A stretch of DNA of 64,000 nucleotides. It comes from Gammaproteobacteria bacterium (GTDB lineage Bacteria > Pseudomonadota > Gammaproteobacteria > Xanthomonadales > Marinicellaceae). Shown here in pieces: positions 42,072-53,414 of the stretch. The notes beneath the pieces were generated by a model that was not told the DNA's origin, did not search any database, and saw nothing but the letters and a program-made list of their open reading frames with translations. A program made the translations under genes and the position numbers. Every line of letters starts with the position of its first letter. The first letter of the stretch is position 1. The stretch spans positions 1-64,000 of the forward strand of contig JAUIGR010000008.1 in assembly GCA_030430025.1 (NCBI GenBank), read 5' to 3'.

Positions 42072-45000
42072 ATGCTCATTTCAGACACCTCTGTTAAACG
42101 ACCGGTTTTTGCCTCAGTCATTTCTTTGTTGCTTGTGGCTTTTGGTCTAGTATCCTTTGAACGCTTATCATTACGTGAATATCCTGATATTGACCCACCT
42201 GTTGTCACCGTTGAAGTTAAATACCCTGGCGCCCCTTCTAATGTGGTCGAAACCCGAGTGACAGAAATTATTGAAGACCGCATTTCAGGTGTAGAAGGTA
42301 TAGAGTTTATCGAGTCCTCATCACAAGATGGTGAATCCAGAGTGACCATTCAGTTCTCCATTAACCGAAATATTGATGCCGCAGCCAATGATATCAGAGA
42401 TCGCATTTCAGGAGTCAGAGATAACTTACCTGAAGAAGCCGACCCACCGGAAGTTCAGAAAGTGGACAGCAGTGATGATGTCATTATATGGCAAAACCTT
42501 GCCAGTTCCGAGATGACGGTTCCAGAATTAACCGACTACGCCCGTCGCTATGTGGTGGACCAATATGCCACCCTCGATGGTGTTGCTAGAGTTCGTGTTG
42601 GAGGCGGTTTACAATACGCCATGCGCATATGGATTGACCGCTTGGCACTGGTCTCACATGGCATCACTGTCAATGACATTGAAAACGCTTTGCGAGCAGA
42701 AAATGTCGAATTACCAGCAGGCAACTTTGAATCTGATCAACGTTTATTCAAAGCACGATTGAGCCGGCAGTTCAAAGAACCAGATGATTTTGCGAACTTA
42801 GTTCTCAAAAAAGGTGATGGCGGACATTTGGTCCGTCTGGGTGATGTCGCCCGGGTAGAATTGGGTTTAGAAGAAGACCGAACCATGTTCAGAGGTAATG
42901 GCATTGCTATGGTTGGTATCGGCACCATCAAACAGTCAAATGCGAATACCATAGCAGTGGCTCGGGCAGTAAAGAAACTCTCAGCACAGTTAAATAAAAA
43001 TTTACCCAAAGGTACTTCGATTGAACCCAGTTATGATGCCTCGGTATTTATTGAAGCGTCAATTAAAGAGGTCTACCTGACTTTATTGATTGCGATTGTC
43101 TGTGTGGTGTTAGTCATCTATCTATTTCTTGGCAATGTCAAAGCAATGTTGATACCAGCCATCACTGTACCCGTATCTATCATTGCTACTTTTTCTTTGG
43201 TCTATATTTTAGGATTTTCCATTAATTTACTGACTTTATTGGCGTTGGTTCTGGCCATTGGAATGGTAGTCGATGATGCCATTGTTATGTTGGAAAACAT
43301 TGTCAGGAGAATACAAGAAAAAAATGAAACTCCTTTGGTCGCCTCTTTTAGGGGTGCAAGGCAAGTGGGGTTTGCAGTAATCGCAACCACTTTGGTGTTA
43401 ATTGCTGTTTTTGTTCCAATCACTTTTTTGGAGGGTGACATTGGCCGTTTATTTACTGAATTTGCTCTGACTATTGCAGTAGCAGTGTCCTTTTCTTCAT
43501 TGGTTGCCCTCACCCTTTCTCCGATGTTGGCTTCCAAACTTTTACAGAAAAACCAAAAACATAACCACTTCCTGGCATTAATGGAACGCATCATCAATAG
43601 CAGTAGAAACTACTACATCAAAGGTTTAACACAAACCATACGTCATCCGATCATCGGTTTGTTAGTGTTTATAATGATCGTTGGTGCGGGCTTCGCTTTA
43701 TTCCCAAGAATCAATCAAGAATTCACACCCAAAGAAGACCGTGGTGCTTTCTTTGTTCGTATTGATGGACCAGAAGGCGCAGGTTATTCATACATGAGTC
43801 AATATATGGATGAAATCGAACGTCGGCTGATGAAATATGTTGAGACTGGTGAGTTAAAACGTTTGCTGGTGCGTTCACCTAGATCATTTGGTTCTATTGA
43901 ATCATTCAATAGTGGCATCGTGATCGCCTTGATGGATGATTGGGCTGCACGTCGACCCGCAGCCGAACTAATGGATGAGGTCCGCAAGGATCTCAGTACA
44001 TTACCAGGAGTTAAAGCGTTCCCAATCATGCGCCGGGGACTCGGCGGAGGGACTGGGAAGCCTTTGCAAATAATCATTGGTGGTAACAATTATGAAGAAC
44101 TAGAAACTTGGCGTAACCTGCTGATCGAGCTCGCTAATGAGCAGTTACCTGGGTTAATTGGCCTAGACAGCGATTACAAAGAGACCCGACCACAAATTGA
44201 CATTGACGTAGATTACAATGCTGCTGCTGACATGGGTGTCAGTATCAATCAAATTGGCCGAACCTTACAAACCATCATGTCAGGTCGTAACATCACCACT
44301 TATATCAAAGACGGTGAAGAATACGACGTCATTGTTGAAGGCGAACGCGCATTACAAAAAACCTTTGCTGACATTGAAAATATATACGTGAGATCAGACC
44401 ACAGTGGTCAATTATTACCCTTAACCCACTTTATCGATATCAAAGAATATGCTGCTGCCAATGACTTAAAACGATATAACCGCATTCGAGCCATTACCCT
44501 AGAGGCTGATTTAGTCAAAGGTTATTCCTTAGGGCAAGCAATAACGGACATGGAAAACCTAGTCAGAACCCATCTACCAGAACACGCCATCATCGATTAC
44601 AAAGGACAAAGCAGGGATTTCGTCAACTCTGGTAGCTCTATTGTTTTTGTTTTTATACTTGGCTTGGTCGTAGTATTTTTAGTCCTGGCTGCACAATTTG
44701 AAAGTTATGTTCATCCGATAGTAATCATGTTAACTGTCCCTTTAGCAATCACCGGCGGGCTTTTTGGTCTCTGGATCACGCAAGGTTCACTCAACATTTA
44801 CTCTGAAATTGGCCTGATCATGTTAGTAGGTTTAGCCACTAAGAACGGTATTCTGATTGTCGAATTCACTAATCAGTTACGGGATCAAGGCCACCATTTT
44901 TTACGAGCCATACTGACTGCTGCCAAAGTACGTTACCGTCCGATCGTGATGACGGCTTTGACAACCATCGCTGGTGCCCTACCGCTGGTTCTAGCCACAG

Positions 45001-45164
45001 GCGCGGGAGCTGAAACACGTATTGTTATTGGCACAGTGATTCTTGCAGGTGTATTAGCTGCCACTATATTCACCTTGTTTATTTTACCCTTAGCTTATAA
45101 CTTATTAGCACGCAACACCGGATCACCTAATGATGTCGCCAAACGGCTGAGTGAAGAGCTTTAG
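42072..45164 (+). CDS. RND efflux permease (AcrB/MexF-type)
   Basis: 1030 aa; PVFASVISLLLVAFGLVSFERLSLREYPDIDPP, LALVLAIGMVVDDAIVMLENIVRRIQE. Confidence 0.95.
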   Translation: MLISDTSVKRPVFASVISLLLVAFGLVSFERLSLREYPDIDPPVVTVEVKYPGAPSNVVETRVTEIIEDRISGVEGIEFIESSSQDGESRVTIQFSINRNIDAAANDIRDRISGVRDNLPEEADPPEVQKVDSSDDVIIWQNLASSEMTVPELTDYARRYVVDQYATLDGVARVRVGGGLQYAMRIWIDRLALVSHGITVNDIENALRAENVELPAGNFESDQRLFKARLSRQFKEPDDFANLVLKKGDGGHLVRLGDVARVELGLEEDRTMFRGNGIAMVGIGTIKQSNANTIAVARAVKKLSAQLNKNLPKGTSIEPSYDASVFIEASIKEVYLTLLIAIVCVVLVIYLFLGNVKAMLIPAITVPVSIIATFSLVYILGFSINLLTLLALVLAIGMVVDDAIVMLENIVRRIQEKNETPLVASFRGARQVGFAVIATTLVLIAVFVPITFLEGDIGRLFTEFALTIAVAVSFSSLVALTLSPMLASKLLQKNQKHNHFLALMERIINSSRNYYIKGLTQTIRHPIIGLLVFIMIVGAGFALFPRINQEFTPKEDRGAFFVRIDGPEGAGYSYMSQYMDEIERRLMKYVETGELKRLLVRSPRSFGSIESFNSGIVIALMDDWAARRPAAELMDEVRKDLSTLPGVKAFPIMRRGLGGGTGKPLQIIIGGNNYEELETWRNLLIELANEQLPGLIGLDSDYKETRPQIDIDVDYNAAADMGVSINQIGRTLQTIMSGRNITTYIKDGEEYDVIVEGERALQKTFADIENIYVRSDHSGQLLPLTHFIDIKEYAAANDLKRYNRIRAITLEADLVKGYSLGQAITDMENLVRTHLPEHAIIDYKGQSRDFVNSGSSIVFVFILGLVVVFLVLAAQFESYVHPIVIMLTVPLAITGGLFGLWITQGSLNIYSEIGLIMLVGLATKNGILIVEFTNQLRDQGHHFLRAILTAAKVRYRPIVMTALTTIAGALPLVLATGAGAETRIVIGTVILAGVLAATIFTLFILPLAYNLLARNTGSPNDVAKRLSEEL

Positions 45165-45230
45165 GGGGTTTTACCTAGACACTGATGCTCAGTTTGAGGG
45201 AAGATCAGTACTGACCTTCCCCACAAAACT

Positions 45231-48134
45231 CTATTCACAACCATGACCCTTAATTTCCGTTAAGCGTGTCATTTCCAAATTACCAGCCTGAAAGTGGTCA
45301 AGATCATTGGGTTGATAATTGAAGAACATGTTATGCTGATCAGTAAAACTGAGCCTTAACACCCCCCACTCTGCTGCCATGATATCATCCGAATTGAATG
45401 ACCATCCCTGATTGGCGTTGACGTCGAAGAAGCTAGCACCTGAAGCTTGAGTCAGTGTAATGGTGGATATTCCATCCTTTTTGAACACACCAGAGCCCAC
45501 TAACCATAATTGTTCACCATCCTGAAAAGCAAACCATGCCACATTGATTTGTTTTTGCTCATTGGCCATGTCGGTAATATGAATGAATAAACCATGACCA
45601 GGTTCATCCAAGCTATAAAATGAGCCACTGTAACACCCATCTGCTGATTCAGAAATCGCCGAAAGCTGAGTCAAGTCAACCGAGCCCGATCCGAATTCTG
45701 AAAACAGGCTATCCCATGACATCTTAATATCATGCGACGTATCAAAGTTAAATGTTACCTGCCCCCATTCATTGGAGATAACATTACCAGCATCAAAATC
45801 AGGCGGAAAATCTGCACCTTCTGCAATGTGTAAATCAATAGTCAGTGGTTGATTATCAATAATTTCTGAAGCTCCTACCATCCAAACGGGTTGGTCATTA
45901 TGATGAGTAAACCAATACATGTTTACCCTACCATTGTCACCGCCGTCAAGGTTTTCTAGGAATACACCATGTCCTGGGTTTTCTGGATCAAACCAAGAAC
46001 CGGAAAGGTTTTTTGATATAAACACTTCAATCTTGTCTTGATTATTTTGAATATAGATGTCATCTTCAGAAATGTTGAGGTCAATTTTTGCCTCAGCAAC
46101 TAAGCTATCTTCTAAACTATTAATTTCATAGTAAAACGTAAAAATTAACTCATCAGCAACACTTAAATCAACCAGCTCATTCAATTCGCCAGTGCCGTTG
46201 CTCTCAGGACAAGTTGCCAGGCCTACAGCAACTTCACAAACCCAGCTGAGGTTGTCAAAACCATCTGCAAATGCTGTAGTTACCAAGATATCTGTTTCAT
46301 TTTGATATCCTGTATTTTTTACATGTATTTGAGCTTGGCTTTGTTGGCCTATTTCAATATGCTGTTCAAAAGACCCAAATTCTATTGAAACATCTGCACC
46401 ACAATTCAATCCGCCATCCGTAATTTCCCAGTTATGATCATTGATGATTTTATTTTTGGCTGCTTCAGCCTCGCAGTAATATGAGTTTCCTCCACTAAAA
46501 GAAACATCATCTTGTAATTGCTGGTCGCTAAAACTTATGAGTATTTTGTCGTAAAGTCGAGGGGGAAGTGAAACCCCGCTGAACATATCATGCATATTGT
46601 TAACATTACTGATTTGCCAGCTTGAAATGTCAGGAATTGCTGATTCTGCATTGGCGAACATGCCACTCATACTCTGGACAAAAGAAACATCCCAATTGCT
46701 CACATCTGGATTTGCTTTTTTACTTCCTGCAAACATTCCAGACATACTGACAACCGAGGAAACATCCCAGTTACTAACATCTGGATTTATATCAGTATTT
46801 CCATGATCAACAAACATTCCATCACTCGCAAACATGTCTCTCATGTTTGTCACAGAGGATACATCCCAATTGCTCACATCTGGGTTAGCTTTTTTACTTC
46901 CTGCAAACATTCCAGACATATTGACAACCGAGGACACATCCCAGCTACTAACATCTGGATAAGCTGCAACTGTTGATTGAAACATAGCACTCATGTCTGT
47001 CACAGCAGAAACATCCCAGTTGCTGACATCTGGATCAGCCTTTTCACTGTTGGCAAACATATCTTTCATATTTGTTACAGAAGAAACGTCCCATTTGTGC
47101 ACATCTGGATTAGCATTTTTACTGACGGCAAACATGCCTCTCATATTTGTCACAGAGGTGACGTCCCAATTACTGACATCTGGATCAATTTTTTCACTTC
47201 TCGCAAACATGTCTCTCATGTTTGTCACAGAGGACACATCCCAATTGCTCACATCCGGATTAGCCTTTTCAGTGTATTCAAACATACCCTCCATGTTTTT
47301 CACGGCAGAGACATCCCAATTACTGACATCCGGGTCCGCTGCATCAGCTGCTTGAAACATGCCGCTCATGTCTGTCACAACAGAGACGTCCCAATCACTA
47401 ACATCTGGATTAGCTAAACCTGTAAATGAAAACATATGTGACATATTCGTCACAGAAGAAACATCCCAATCACTGACGTCAGGGTCAGCTATATTAGCTC
47501 CGTTAAACATCGCAACCATGCTTTCAACATTAGAAACATTCCAATTAGAAACATCTGGTGAGAAGTAGTTAATACCTCCAAACATTCCAGTCATATCAGT
47601 TACAGATGAAACATCCCAACTTGAGGTATCAGGCCCTACCATGTTGGAATTTAAGTTACCTGCTCTAAAAAACATCCTTGTCATGTCTGTCACTTGTGAA
47701 AAATCAGGAGAGTCACTGGCGTTAAAAGTGACATAAAAAGCCCTGTAAAATGTATTTGACATATTTTGCCACTTCATATTTCCCCATTGTTCAACAGATC
47801 TGATGGTTTGAAACGATGACTCTTCATCAATATATGTAATAATTCTTGGAAATCCTGTTCCATCTCCTTCATTGTCTTTAATCCTGATGGTATAAACACT
47901 TCCCCCCGGGTAGCTACAGGTGAAGCTTCCTGTCAAAGCAATGCCTTCATTTATTCCATCATCATTACAATCTACATTGTAATTATAACCAGTCCCTTCC
48001 GTCCAAATTGTAAATTCATGCGGCTCAAAAATATTTCTAATAGTCATTACAAAGTCATCTTCTGGTGCTGCCATGACCATCATGGGTTTAAGTATTAAAA
48101 GAATCAATAATTTTGTTGTTATTAATTTAGGCAC
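45231..48134 (-). CDS. BspA-like (DUF285) surface protein with 14 tandem about 25-aa repeats and a C-terminal beta-rich region
   Basis: Repeated NPDVSNWDVSSVTNMxxMFAxSxxA units; signal peptide. Confidence 0.88.
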   Translation of the reverse strand: MPKLITTKLLILLILKPMMVMAAPEDDFVMTIRNIFEPHEFTIWTEGTGYNYNVDCNDDGINEGIALTGSFTCSYPGGSVYTIRIKDNEGDGTGFPRIITYIDEESSFQTIRSVEQWGNMKWQNMSNTFYRAFYVTFNASDSPDFSQVTDMTRMFFRAGNLNSNMVGPDTSSWDVSSVTDMTGMFGGINYFSPDVSNWNVSNVESMVAMFNGANIADPDVSDWDVSSVTNMSHMFSFTGLANPDVSDWDVSVVTDMSGMFQAADAADPDVSNWDVSAVKNMEGMFEYTEKANPDVSNWDVSSVTNMRDMFARSEKIDPDVSNWDVTSVTNMRGMFAVSKNANPDVHKWDVSSVTNMKDMFANSEKADPDVSNWDVSAVTDMSAMFQSTVAAYPDVSSWDVSSVVNMSGMFAGSKKANPDVSNWDVSSVTNMRDMFASDGMFVDHGNTDINPDVSNWDVSSVVSMSGMFAGSKKANPDVSNWDVSFVQSMSGMFANAESAIPDISSWQISNVNNMHDMFSGVSLPPRLYDKILISFSDQQLQDDVSFSGGNSYYCEAEAAKNKIINDHNWEITDGGLNCGADVSIEFGSFEQHIEIGQQSQAQIHVKNTGYQNETDILVTTAFADGFDNLSWVCEVAVGLATCPESNGTGELNELVDLSVADELIFTFYYEINSLEDSLVAEAKIDLNISEDDIYIQNNQDKIEVFISKNLSGSWFDPENPGHGVFLENLDGGDNGRVNMYWFTHHNDQPVWMVGASEIIDNQPLTIDLHIAEGADFPPDFDAGNVISNEWGQVTFNFDTSHDIKMSWDSLFSEFGSGSVDLTQLSAISESADGCYSGSFYSLDEPGHGLFIHITDMANEQKQINVAWFAFQDGEQLWLVGSGVFKKDGISTITLTQASGASFFDVNANQGWSFNSDDIMAAEWGVLRLSFTDQHNMFFNYQPNDLDHFQAGNLEMTRLTEIKGHGCE
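46570..47700 (-). repeat. Tandem about 75-bp coding repeats in the DUF285 protein
   Basis: Recurring tcccaRttRctNacatctgg / aacatNcctctcatgtttgtcacagaggaNac blocks. Confidence 0.88.
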
Positions 48135-48300
48135 AGTTTTTCTCCTTATTCTTTATCGTTTGTGAGAATGATTTTTGGATTAGTTGATAAGTGTGTTAAT
48201 CGACTGTCTCGAAAATCTATAACTGACTTCATGTATATGTTTTACATGAAGTGAAGTGAAATTAAATAAATTCGAGACAGCCTCTGATCTTTTAACTCAA

Positions 48301-50709
48301 TCAATCCACTGATGATTCAAAACTGTTTAGATAAATCAAATCAAAATTGAAAATATAAGCTGAACCTGAGTTCTGCCCATGTTCATCATCTGATGGTGCA
48401 CCTATCAGGGCACGATTCCCCGATAAACTGACAGACGTTCCAAAACCAATGGACTCTAAACTTTCATTATCTATGAATGTTATTTGACTACTATCATTCC
48501 ATAGACTATCGGTATATTCATAAGTGTAAACCTTTTCATTCTTAGTACCGATTAAAGAGCGGGTGCCAGATAAGCTGACAGAATAACCAAATTTTTCATC
48601 TGTTGCAGTATCTGATGCAATCAACTTTGTTGATTCAACCCAGTCATTGCCATTGAAATTGAAAATGTAAGCAGCTCCTGCAAAATAATGATCATTAATC
48701 ATTGTTCCAGGTGCACCAATGATGACATGATCACCATCAAGGCTGGCTGAATAGCCAAAAGCATTCATTTCTTGACTATCAGAGGCTGTTAACATAGCCA
48801 CATCTAGCCAATCATCACCGTTAAATTCGAAGATATAGACAAATCCTTCCTTAAATAATAGAGGCGGACACAAAATCTGACAATCTTGTGTATAAGGATA
48901 CTCACCACTAATAAGAAGTCTGTCGCCTGATAAACTGATCGTTCTCGCAAATGAATTTTCTTCATTTCCTTCAGGTTTGACTAGTTTAGCTGTTTGTTCA
49001 AACTGTAGTAAATTGTTATTGAAGTCAAAAATATAAACAGCCTCTTCCTGTGGTGCACTCACAGCCGCTCTAGAGTTGTTAATATCAACAACGGTACCAA
49101 AATTACTGCCTTCAACAAGCTCTTCAGCAACCAGTTTACCGACTTCATTCCATTCGATGCCATTATGATAATAAAAATAAACAGCACCTGAATCATTAAT
49201 GCCGGTATTTTCATCGGGAGCACCAACCAGCGCCGAATTACCCGATAAGCTCACTGATCTACCAAATCTACCACCATTACCTGTGAATTTGCCGACATTA
49301 ATCCAACTATCACCATCATATTCAAAAAAATAGACCGATCCTGAGTTACCATCGTCACCCTCATTATCACCATATGCGCCAACCAAGGCCCTATTACCTG
49401 AGAGGCTAACTTCATAGCCAAATCGATCAAAGGCTGCGCTATCAGAGGCAACGATGTCAGCACTTTTAAGCCAATCCATTCCCAGTTTTTTATAGACATG
49501 AACAACACCTGTTCCTGAGGTACCGTTGTGGCTATAATCAGGTGAGCCTATAAACAATTCACCATTATGAAATTCTAAAGACTTGCCAAAATAATAAAAA
49601 TCAGACTCTAACGTCAAGGTTTGTGTCCACTGATCATTGTTTTGTTCGAATACGTGGACATATGATGGTTTACCAAGACTAGAAGTGGTTGTTATTGATA
49701 TTTGATCACCATTTAATGCCACTGAACTACCAAAAAAAAGACTTTCTATGCCATAAGTATCAACCAGTTTAGTCTTTTGTATCCAATTATCATTGATATA
49801 CTGAAATAGGTAAGCTGCTGTGCCTCCAGGGGATCCAATAAGCGCCAGATCAGCCTCTAGACTGATTGAAGAGCCGAACTTATCCCACTTATTAGTGTCA
49901 AATCCGGTGAGTTCGGCTGTTTCTATCCAGGTGTTCTCTTTAAATTCAAATACATAGACAGCACCAGAATACTCTTGATCTAGAGCGTCTTTATCAATGC
50001 TCCCCACTAACACTCTATCACCATCAAGAACAACTGTATACCCAAAATTATCAAGTCTATAGCCATTGGAGGGCACTAATTTTGCTGTTTCAATCCAATT
50101 ATTACCGTCAAACTCAAAAATGTAGGCGACTCCAACTAATTCTTCATTATATGATTCACCTATATTAGCAATGGGAGCGCTGACCACCATTCGATCACCT
50201 GATAAACTAACAGAATAACCAAACTTATCATTAGTTACACCCTCTGGTGATGTTAATTCAACTGTTTCTACCCAATTCTCTCCATCAAACTCAAAAATAT
50301 AAACAGCTCCAGCATGGGTATGACTGTAGGCATTTACTACAGCACGATTCCCAGAAAGGTTGACGGAAGTTGCAAATTCAAAGTTATATGAAGGATAGTC
50401 AGGTTTGCTCATGATCTTTTGTGTTTCTATCCAATTCTCTCCGTCATATTCAAACATAATGGCATTAACGCCTGTTCCTACTAACATTCGATCATTATCA
50501 ATTGAGAAACTTCCGCCAAGATGGGCGCTTTGTCCACCAAGCCCATTTGGTGTGGGCAGTAATTTTTGCTCCAATGTCGCTTGTTCCAAACTGAGCCATT
50601 GGGCTTTGCTAACACCGTTAGGCGGCTGTTCGTCAAAAATATTTGCAAAGGTTTGAAAACTCGATACCGACAGGATCGTCAGTAATATCATATTGATTTT
50701 GTTTTTCAT
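48301..50709 (-). CDS. FG-GAP/integrin-alpha-like beta-propeller repeat secreted protein, copy 1
   Basis: Repeats FGxSVSLSGDRALVGAPxDxxxGxxSGSAYIFxFDGxxW; ends DLIYLNSFESSVD. Confidence 0.88.
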   Translation of the reverse strand: MKNKINMILLTILSVSSFQTFANIFDEQPPNGVSKAQWLSLEQATLEQKLLPTPNGLGGQSAHLGGSFSIDNDRMLVGTGVNAIMFEYDGENWIETQKIMSKPDYPSYNFEFATSVNLSGNRAVVNAYSHTHAGAVYIFEFDGENWVETVELTSPEGVTNDKFGYSVSLSGDRMVVSAPIANIGESYNEELVGVAYIFEFDGNNWIETAKLVPSNGYRLDNFGYTVVLDGDRVLVGSIDKDALDQEYSGAVYVFEFKENTWIETAELTGFDTNKWDKFGSSISLEADLALIGSPGGTAAYLFQYINDNWIQKTKLVDTYGIESLFFGSSVALNGDQISITTTSSLGKPSYVHVFEQNNDQWTQTLTLESDFYYFGKSLEFHNGELFIGSPDYSHNGTSGTGVVHVYKKLGMDWLKSADIVASDSAAFDRFGYEVSLSGNRALVGAYGDNEGDDGNSGSVYFFEYDGDSWINVGKFTGNGGRFGRSVSLSGNSALVGAPDENTGINDSGAVYFYYHNGIEWNEVGKLVAEELVEGSNFGTVVDINNSRAAVSAPQEEAVYIFDFNNNLLQFEQTAKLVKPEGNEENSFARTISLSGDRLLISGEYPYTQDCQILCPPLLFKEGFVYIFEFNGDDWLDVAMLTASDSQEMNAFGYSASLDGDHVIIGAPGTMINDHYFAGAAYIFNFNGNDWVESTKLIASDTATDEKFGYSVSLSGTRSLIGTKNEKVYTYEYTDSLWNDSSQITFIDNESLESIGFGTSVSLSGNRALIGAPSDDEHGQNSGSAYIFNFDLIYLNSFESSVD

Positions 50710-51002
50710 AATATCGTCTCATAAAGTTATAGTTATAGTTATTTTAGGTAAAGGCAGCAGTGAACAACACTAAGACTCATACCAATCAGCAATGCGTCAA
50801 ATAATTGATATTTGACAGTTTTTAATGAACAAGGCACCTGTTCTTATTTATTTTTTATCGTTTGTAGCAATAATTTCTGGATTAAGTAGATAGATTAGGT
50901 GTGTTAATCGGCTGCCTCGAAAATCTATGCTGACTTCATGTATATACTTTGCATGAAGTCAGTTCAAATAAATTCGAGACAGCCTCTGATCTTTTAACTC
51001 AA

Positions 51003-53414
51003 TCAATCCACTGATGATTCAAAACTGTTTCGATAAATCAAATCGAAATTGAAAATATAAGCTGAACCTGAGTTCTGCCCATGTTCATCATCTGATGGTG
51101 CACCTATCAGGGCACGACCTCCGGATAAACTGACAGAAGTTCCAAATTCCATAGGATATTGACCCTCATTATCTGTGGCCATGATTTGCCCTCTTTCACT
51201 CCAAGTATTATCAATTTTTTCAAACGTATATACCTTGTTATCTTCTCCTGGCATAGAGGTAGGAATGGCTGTACTTATTAGGGCTTGATCGCCAGACAGG
51301 CTTATGGCAGCACCAAATGTTTCATGTACAACCGGATCTGATGCGGTTAATTTTGCTGATTCGATCCAGTCATTACCATCAAATTCAAAAACATACACAG
51401 CACCTGCACTATTTGCTTGTTCATCATCATGTGGCGCACCAATCATGGCACGATCGCCATCGAGACTAACTGAAGTGCCGAAATAATTACCCTCAAATCC
51501 ATCAGAGGCAGTCAATTGCGCCATTTCTAACCAAGTATTGCCATCGTATTCAAAAATATAAGCATACCCCTCAATTTCTGGATATGGTGGACAAAGAATC
51601 ATACAAACTGGGAAAGGAAACGGGTGACCACTTATGAGAATTCGATCACCTGATAAACTCAGGGTTCGCCCAAACAAGATGTTTTCATTGCCTTCAGGCT
51701 TCATCAATTTAGCTGTTTGTTCAAACTGCAATAAATTATCATTGAAGTCAAAAACATAAACCGCTTCTTCTTGTGAAGCACCAACAATAGCTCTCCAATT
51801 TTCAATGTCAACAGCAATACCAAAATCACTGCCTTCAACAAGATTATCAGCAACCAGTTTACCGACTTCATTCCATTGGACGCCATTATGATAGTAAAAA
51901 TAGACAGCCCCTGAATCATTAACGTCGGTATTTTCATCTGGAGCACCTATCAGGGCCAAATTTCCTGATAAGCTGACTGATTTGCCAAAACTACCACCAT
52001 TGCCTGTAAATTTACCGACATTGATCCAGCTACCATCAATATAATCAAAAAAGTAAGCTGATCCTGAATAGTCCTCACCATCTTCATTATCTCCATAAGC
52101 GCCAACCAAGGCTCGATTACCTGACAAACTGACTTGATAACCAAATTGATCATAAGCCGCGCTGTCAGAGGCAACGATGTCTGTCGTTTTTACCCATTCT
52201 GTAAAAGGTTTTCTATAAACCTCAATCCCTCCTGATTCATCAGAATCATTATATTCATAGTATGAACTTATAAATAGCTGGTCATTATAAGCAGCTAACG
52301 CTGTTCCAAAAGTATAACTACTTAATTGAGCATCAGATGTTATTGTGGAAGTTTGTGTCCACTGGTTATTGTTTTGTTCAAAAACATGGGCATATGCAGG
52401 GCTAATAGAACCACTGCGGGAAATGACAATTATTTGACCATCACCTAGAGCAACCGATTTGCCAAAGTCCTTAACATCGACACCATCGGTGTTAAACAGC
52501 TTAACTTTTTGTATCCAATCATCACCACTGTGCTCGAAAAGATAAGCTGCTCCTGAGCCAATATCACTTCCATTGTTTCCATCAGCTCCAATAAGCAGCT
52601 GATTGGCTTTTAAACTCATTGCCAAGCCGAATTTACCTCCTACTTTCGGATCAGATGACGTGATAATAGCCGTTTCTTTCCAAATATTTCCATCAAATTC
52701 AAATGAGTAAACAGCTCCCCCGTCAGGGGTTCTAGGAGCTCCTACTAAAATCATGTCTCCATCTATAACAACAGAATGCCCAAAATTATCAGACCCATAA
52801 CCATTTGAAGCGGTCAGTTTCGCAGTTTCATTCCAGCTGTTTCCATCAAACTCAAAAACATAAGCAGCACCAACCTGCCCATCGGCTAGTGGGGCGCCAA
52901 CTACCATCCGATCACCTGATATATTGAGAGAATGTCCAAACTCATCACCGTTAACACCATCAGAAGACTTTATTTGAGTTGATTCAATCCATTGATTATT
53001 CTTAAATTCAAAAGTATTAACGACACCTGGAGTCGCATAAGAGTAGCTCCTGAAGCTACTAACTGCAGCATGATTTTCTGACAGGGCAACAGCAGTAATG
53101 CCAGATGTATCTGCTATTTTCTGTGTTTCAACCCAATTGTCTCCGTCAAACTCAAACATGATGGCTTTAGAAGAAGCAGTCACGAGCATTCGATCATTAT
53201 CAATTGAGAAACTTCTGCCAAGATGGGTTTCTTGTCCACCAAGACCGTTGGGTGTAGGCAGTAATTTTTGCTCCAATGTCGCTTGTTCCAAACTGAGCCA
53301 TTGGGCTTTGCTAACACCGTTAGGCGGCTGTTCGTCAAAAATATTTTTAGCAAAGGTTTGGAAACTCGATACCGACAGGATCGTCAGTAGTATCATATTG
53401 ATTTTGTATCTCAT
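51003..53414 (-). CDS. FG-GAP/integrin-alpha-like beta-propeller repeat secreted protein, copy 2 (tandem paralog)
   Basis: Same architecture; near-identical signal region and C-terminus (DLIYRNSFESSVD). Confidence 0.88.
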   Translation of the reverse strand: MRYKINMILLTILSVSSFQTFAKNIFDEQPPNGVSKAQWLSLEQATLEQKLLPTPNGLGGQETHLGRSFSIDNDRMLVTASSKAIMFEFDGDNWVETQKIADTSGITAVALSENHAAVSSFRSYSYATPGVVNTFEFKNNQWIESTQIKSSDGVNGDEFGHSLNISGDRMVVGAPLADGQVGAAYVFEFDGNSWNETAKLTASNGYGSDNFGHSVVIDGDMILVGAPRTPDGGAVYSFEFDGNIWKETAIITSSDPKVGGKFGLAMSLKANQLLIGADGNNGSDIGSGAAYLFEHSGDDWIQKVKLFNTDGVDVKDFGKSVALGDGQIIVISRSGSISPAYAHVFEQNNNQWTQTSTITSDAQLSSYTFGTALAAYNDQLFISSYYEYNDSDESGGIEVYRKPFTEWVKTTDIVASDSAAYDQFGYQVSLSGNRALVGAYGDNEDGEDYSGSAYFFDYIDGSWINVGKFTGNGGSFGKSVSLSGNLALIGAPDENTDVNDSGAVYFYYHNGVQWNEVGKLVADNLVEGSDFGIAVDIENWRAIVGASQEEAVYVFDFNDNLLQFEQTAKLMKPEGNENILFGRTLSLSGDRILISGHPFPFPVCMILCPPYPEIEGYAYIFEYDGNTWLEMAQLTASDGFEGNYFGTSVSLDGDRAMIGAPHDDEQANSAGAVYVFEFDGNDWIESAKLTASDPVVHETFGAAISLSGDQALISTAIPTSMPGEDNKVYTFEKIDNTWSERGQIMATDNEGQYPMEFGTSVSLSGGRALIGAPSDDEHGQNSGSAYIFNFDLIYRNSFESSVD

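Noticed and set aside
46977-47417. Plus-strand ORFs (146 aa and 120 aa) opposite the DUF285 gene
   Set aside because: Repetitive antisense translations of the 75-bp coding repeats; the minus-strand frame is clearly the real gene.
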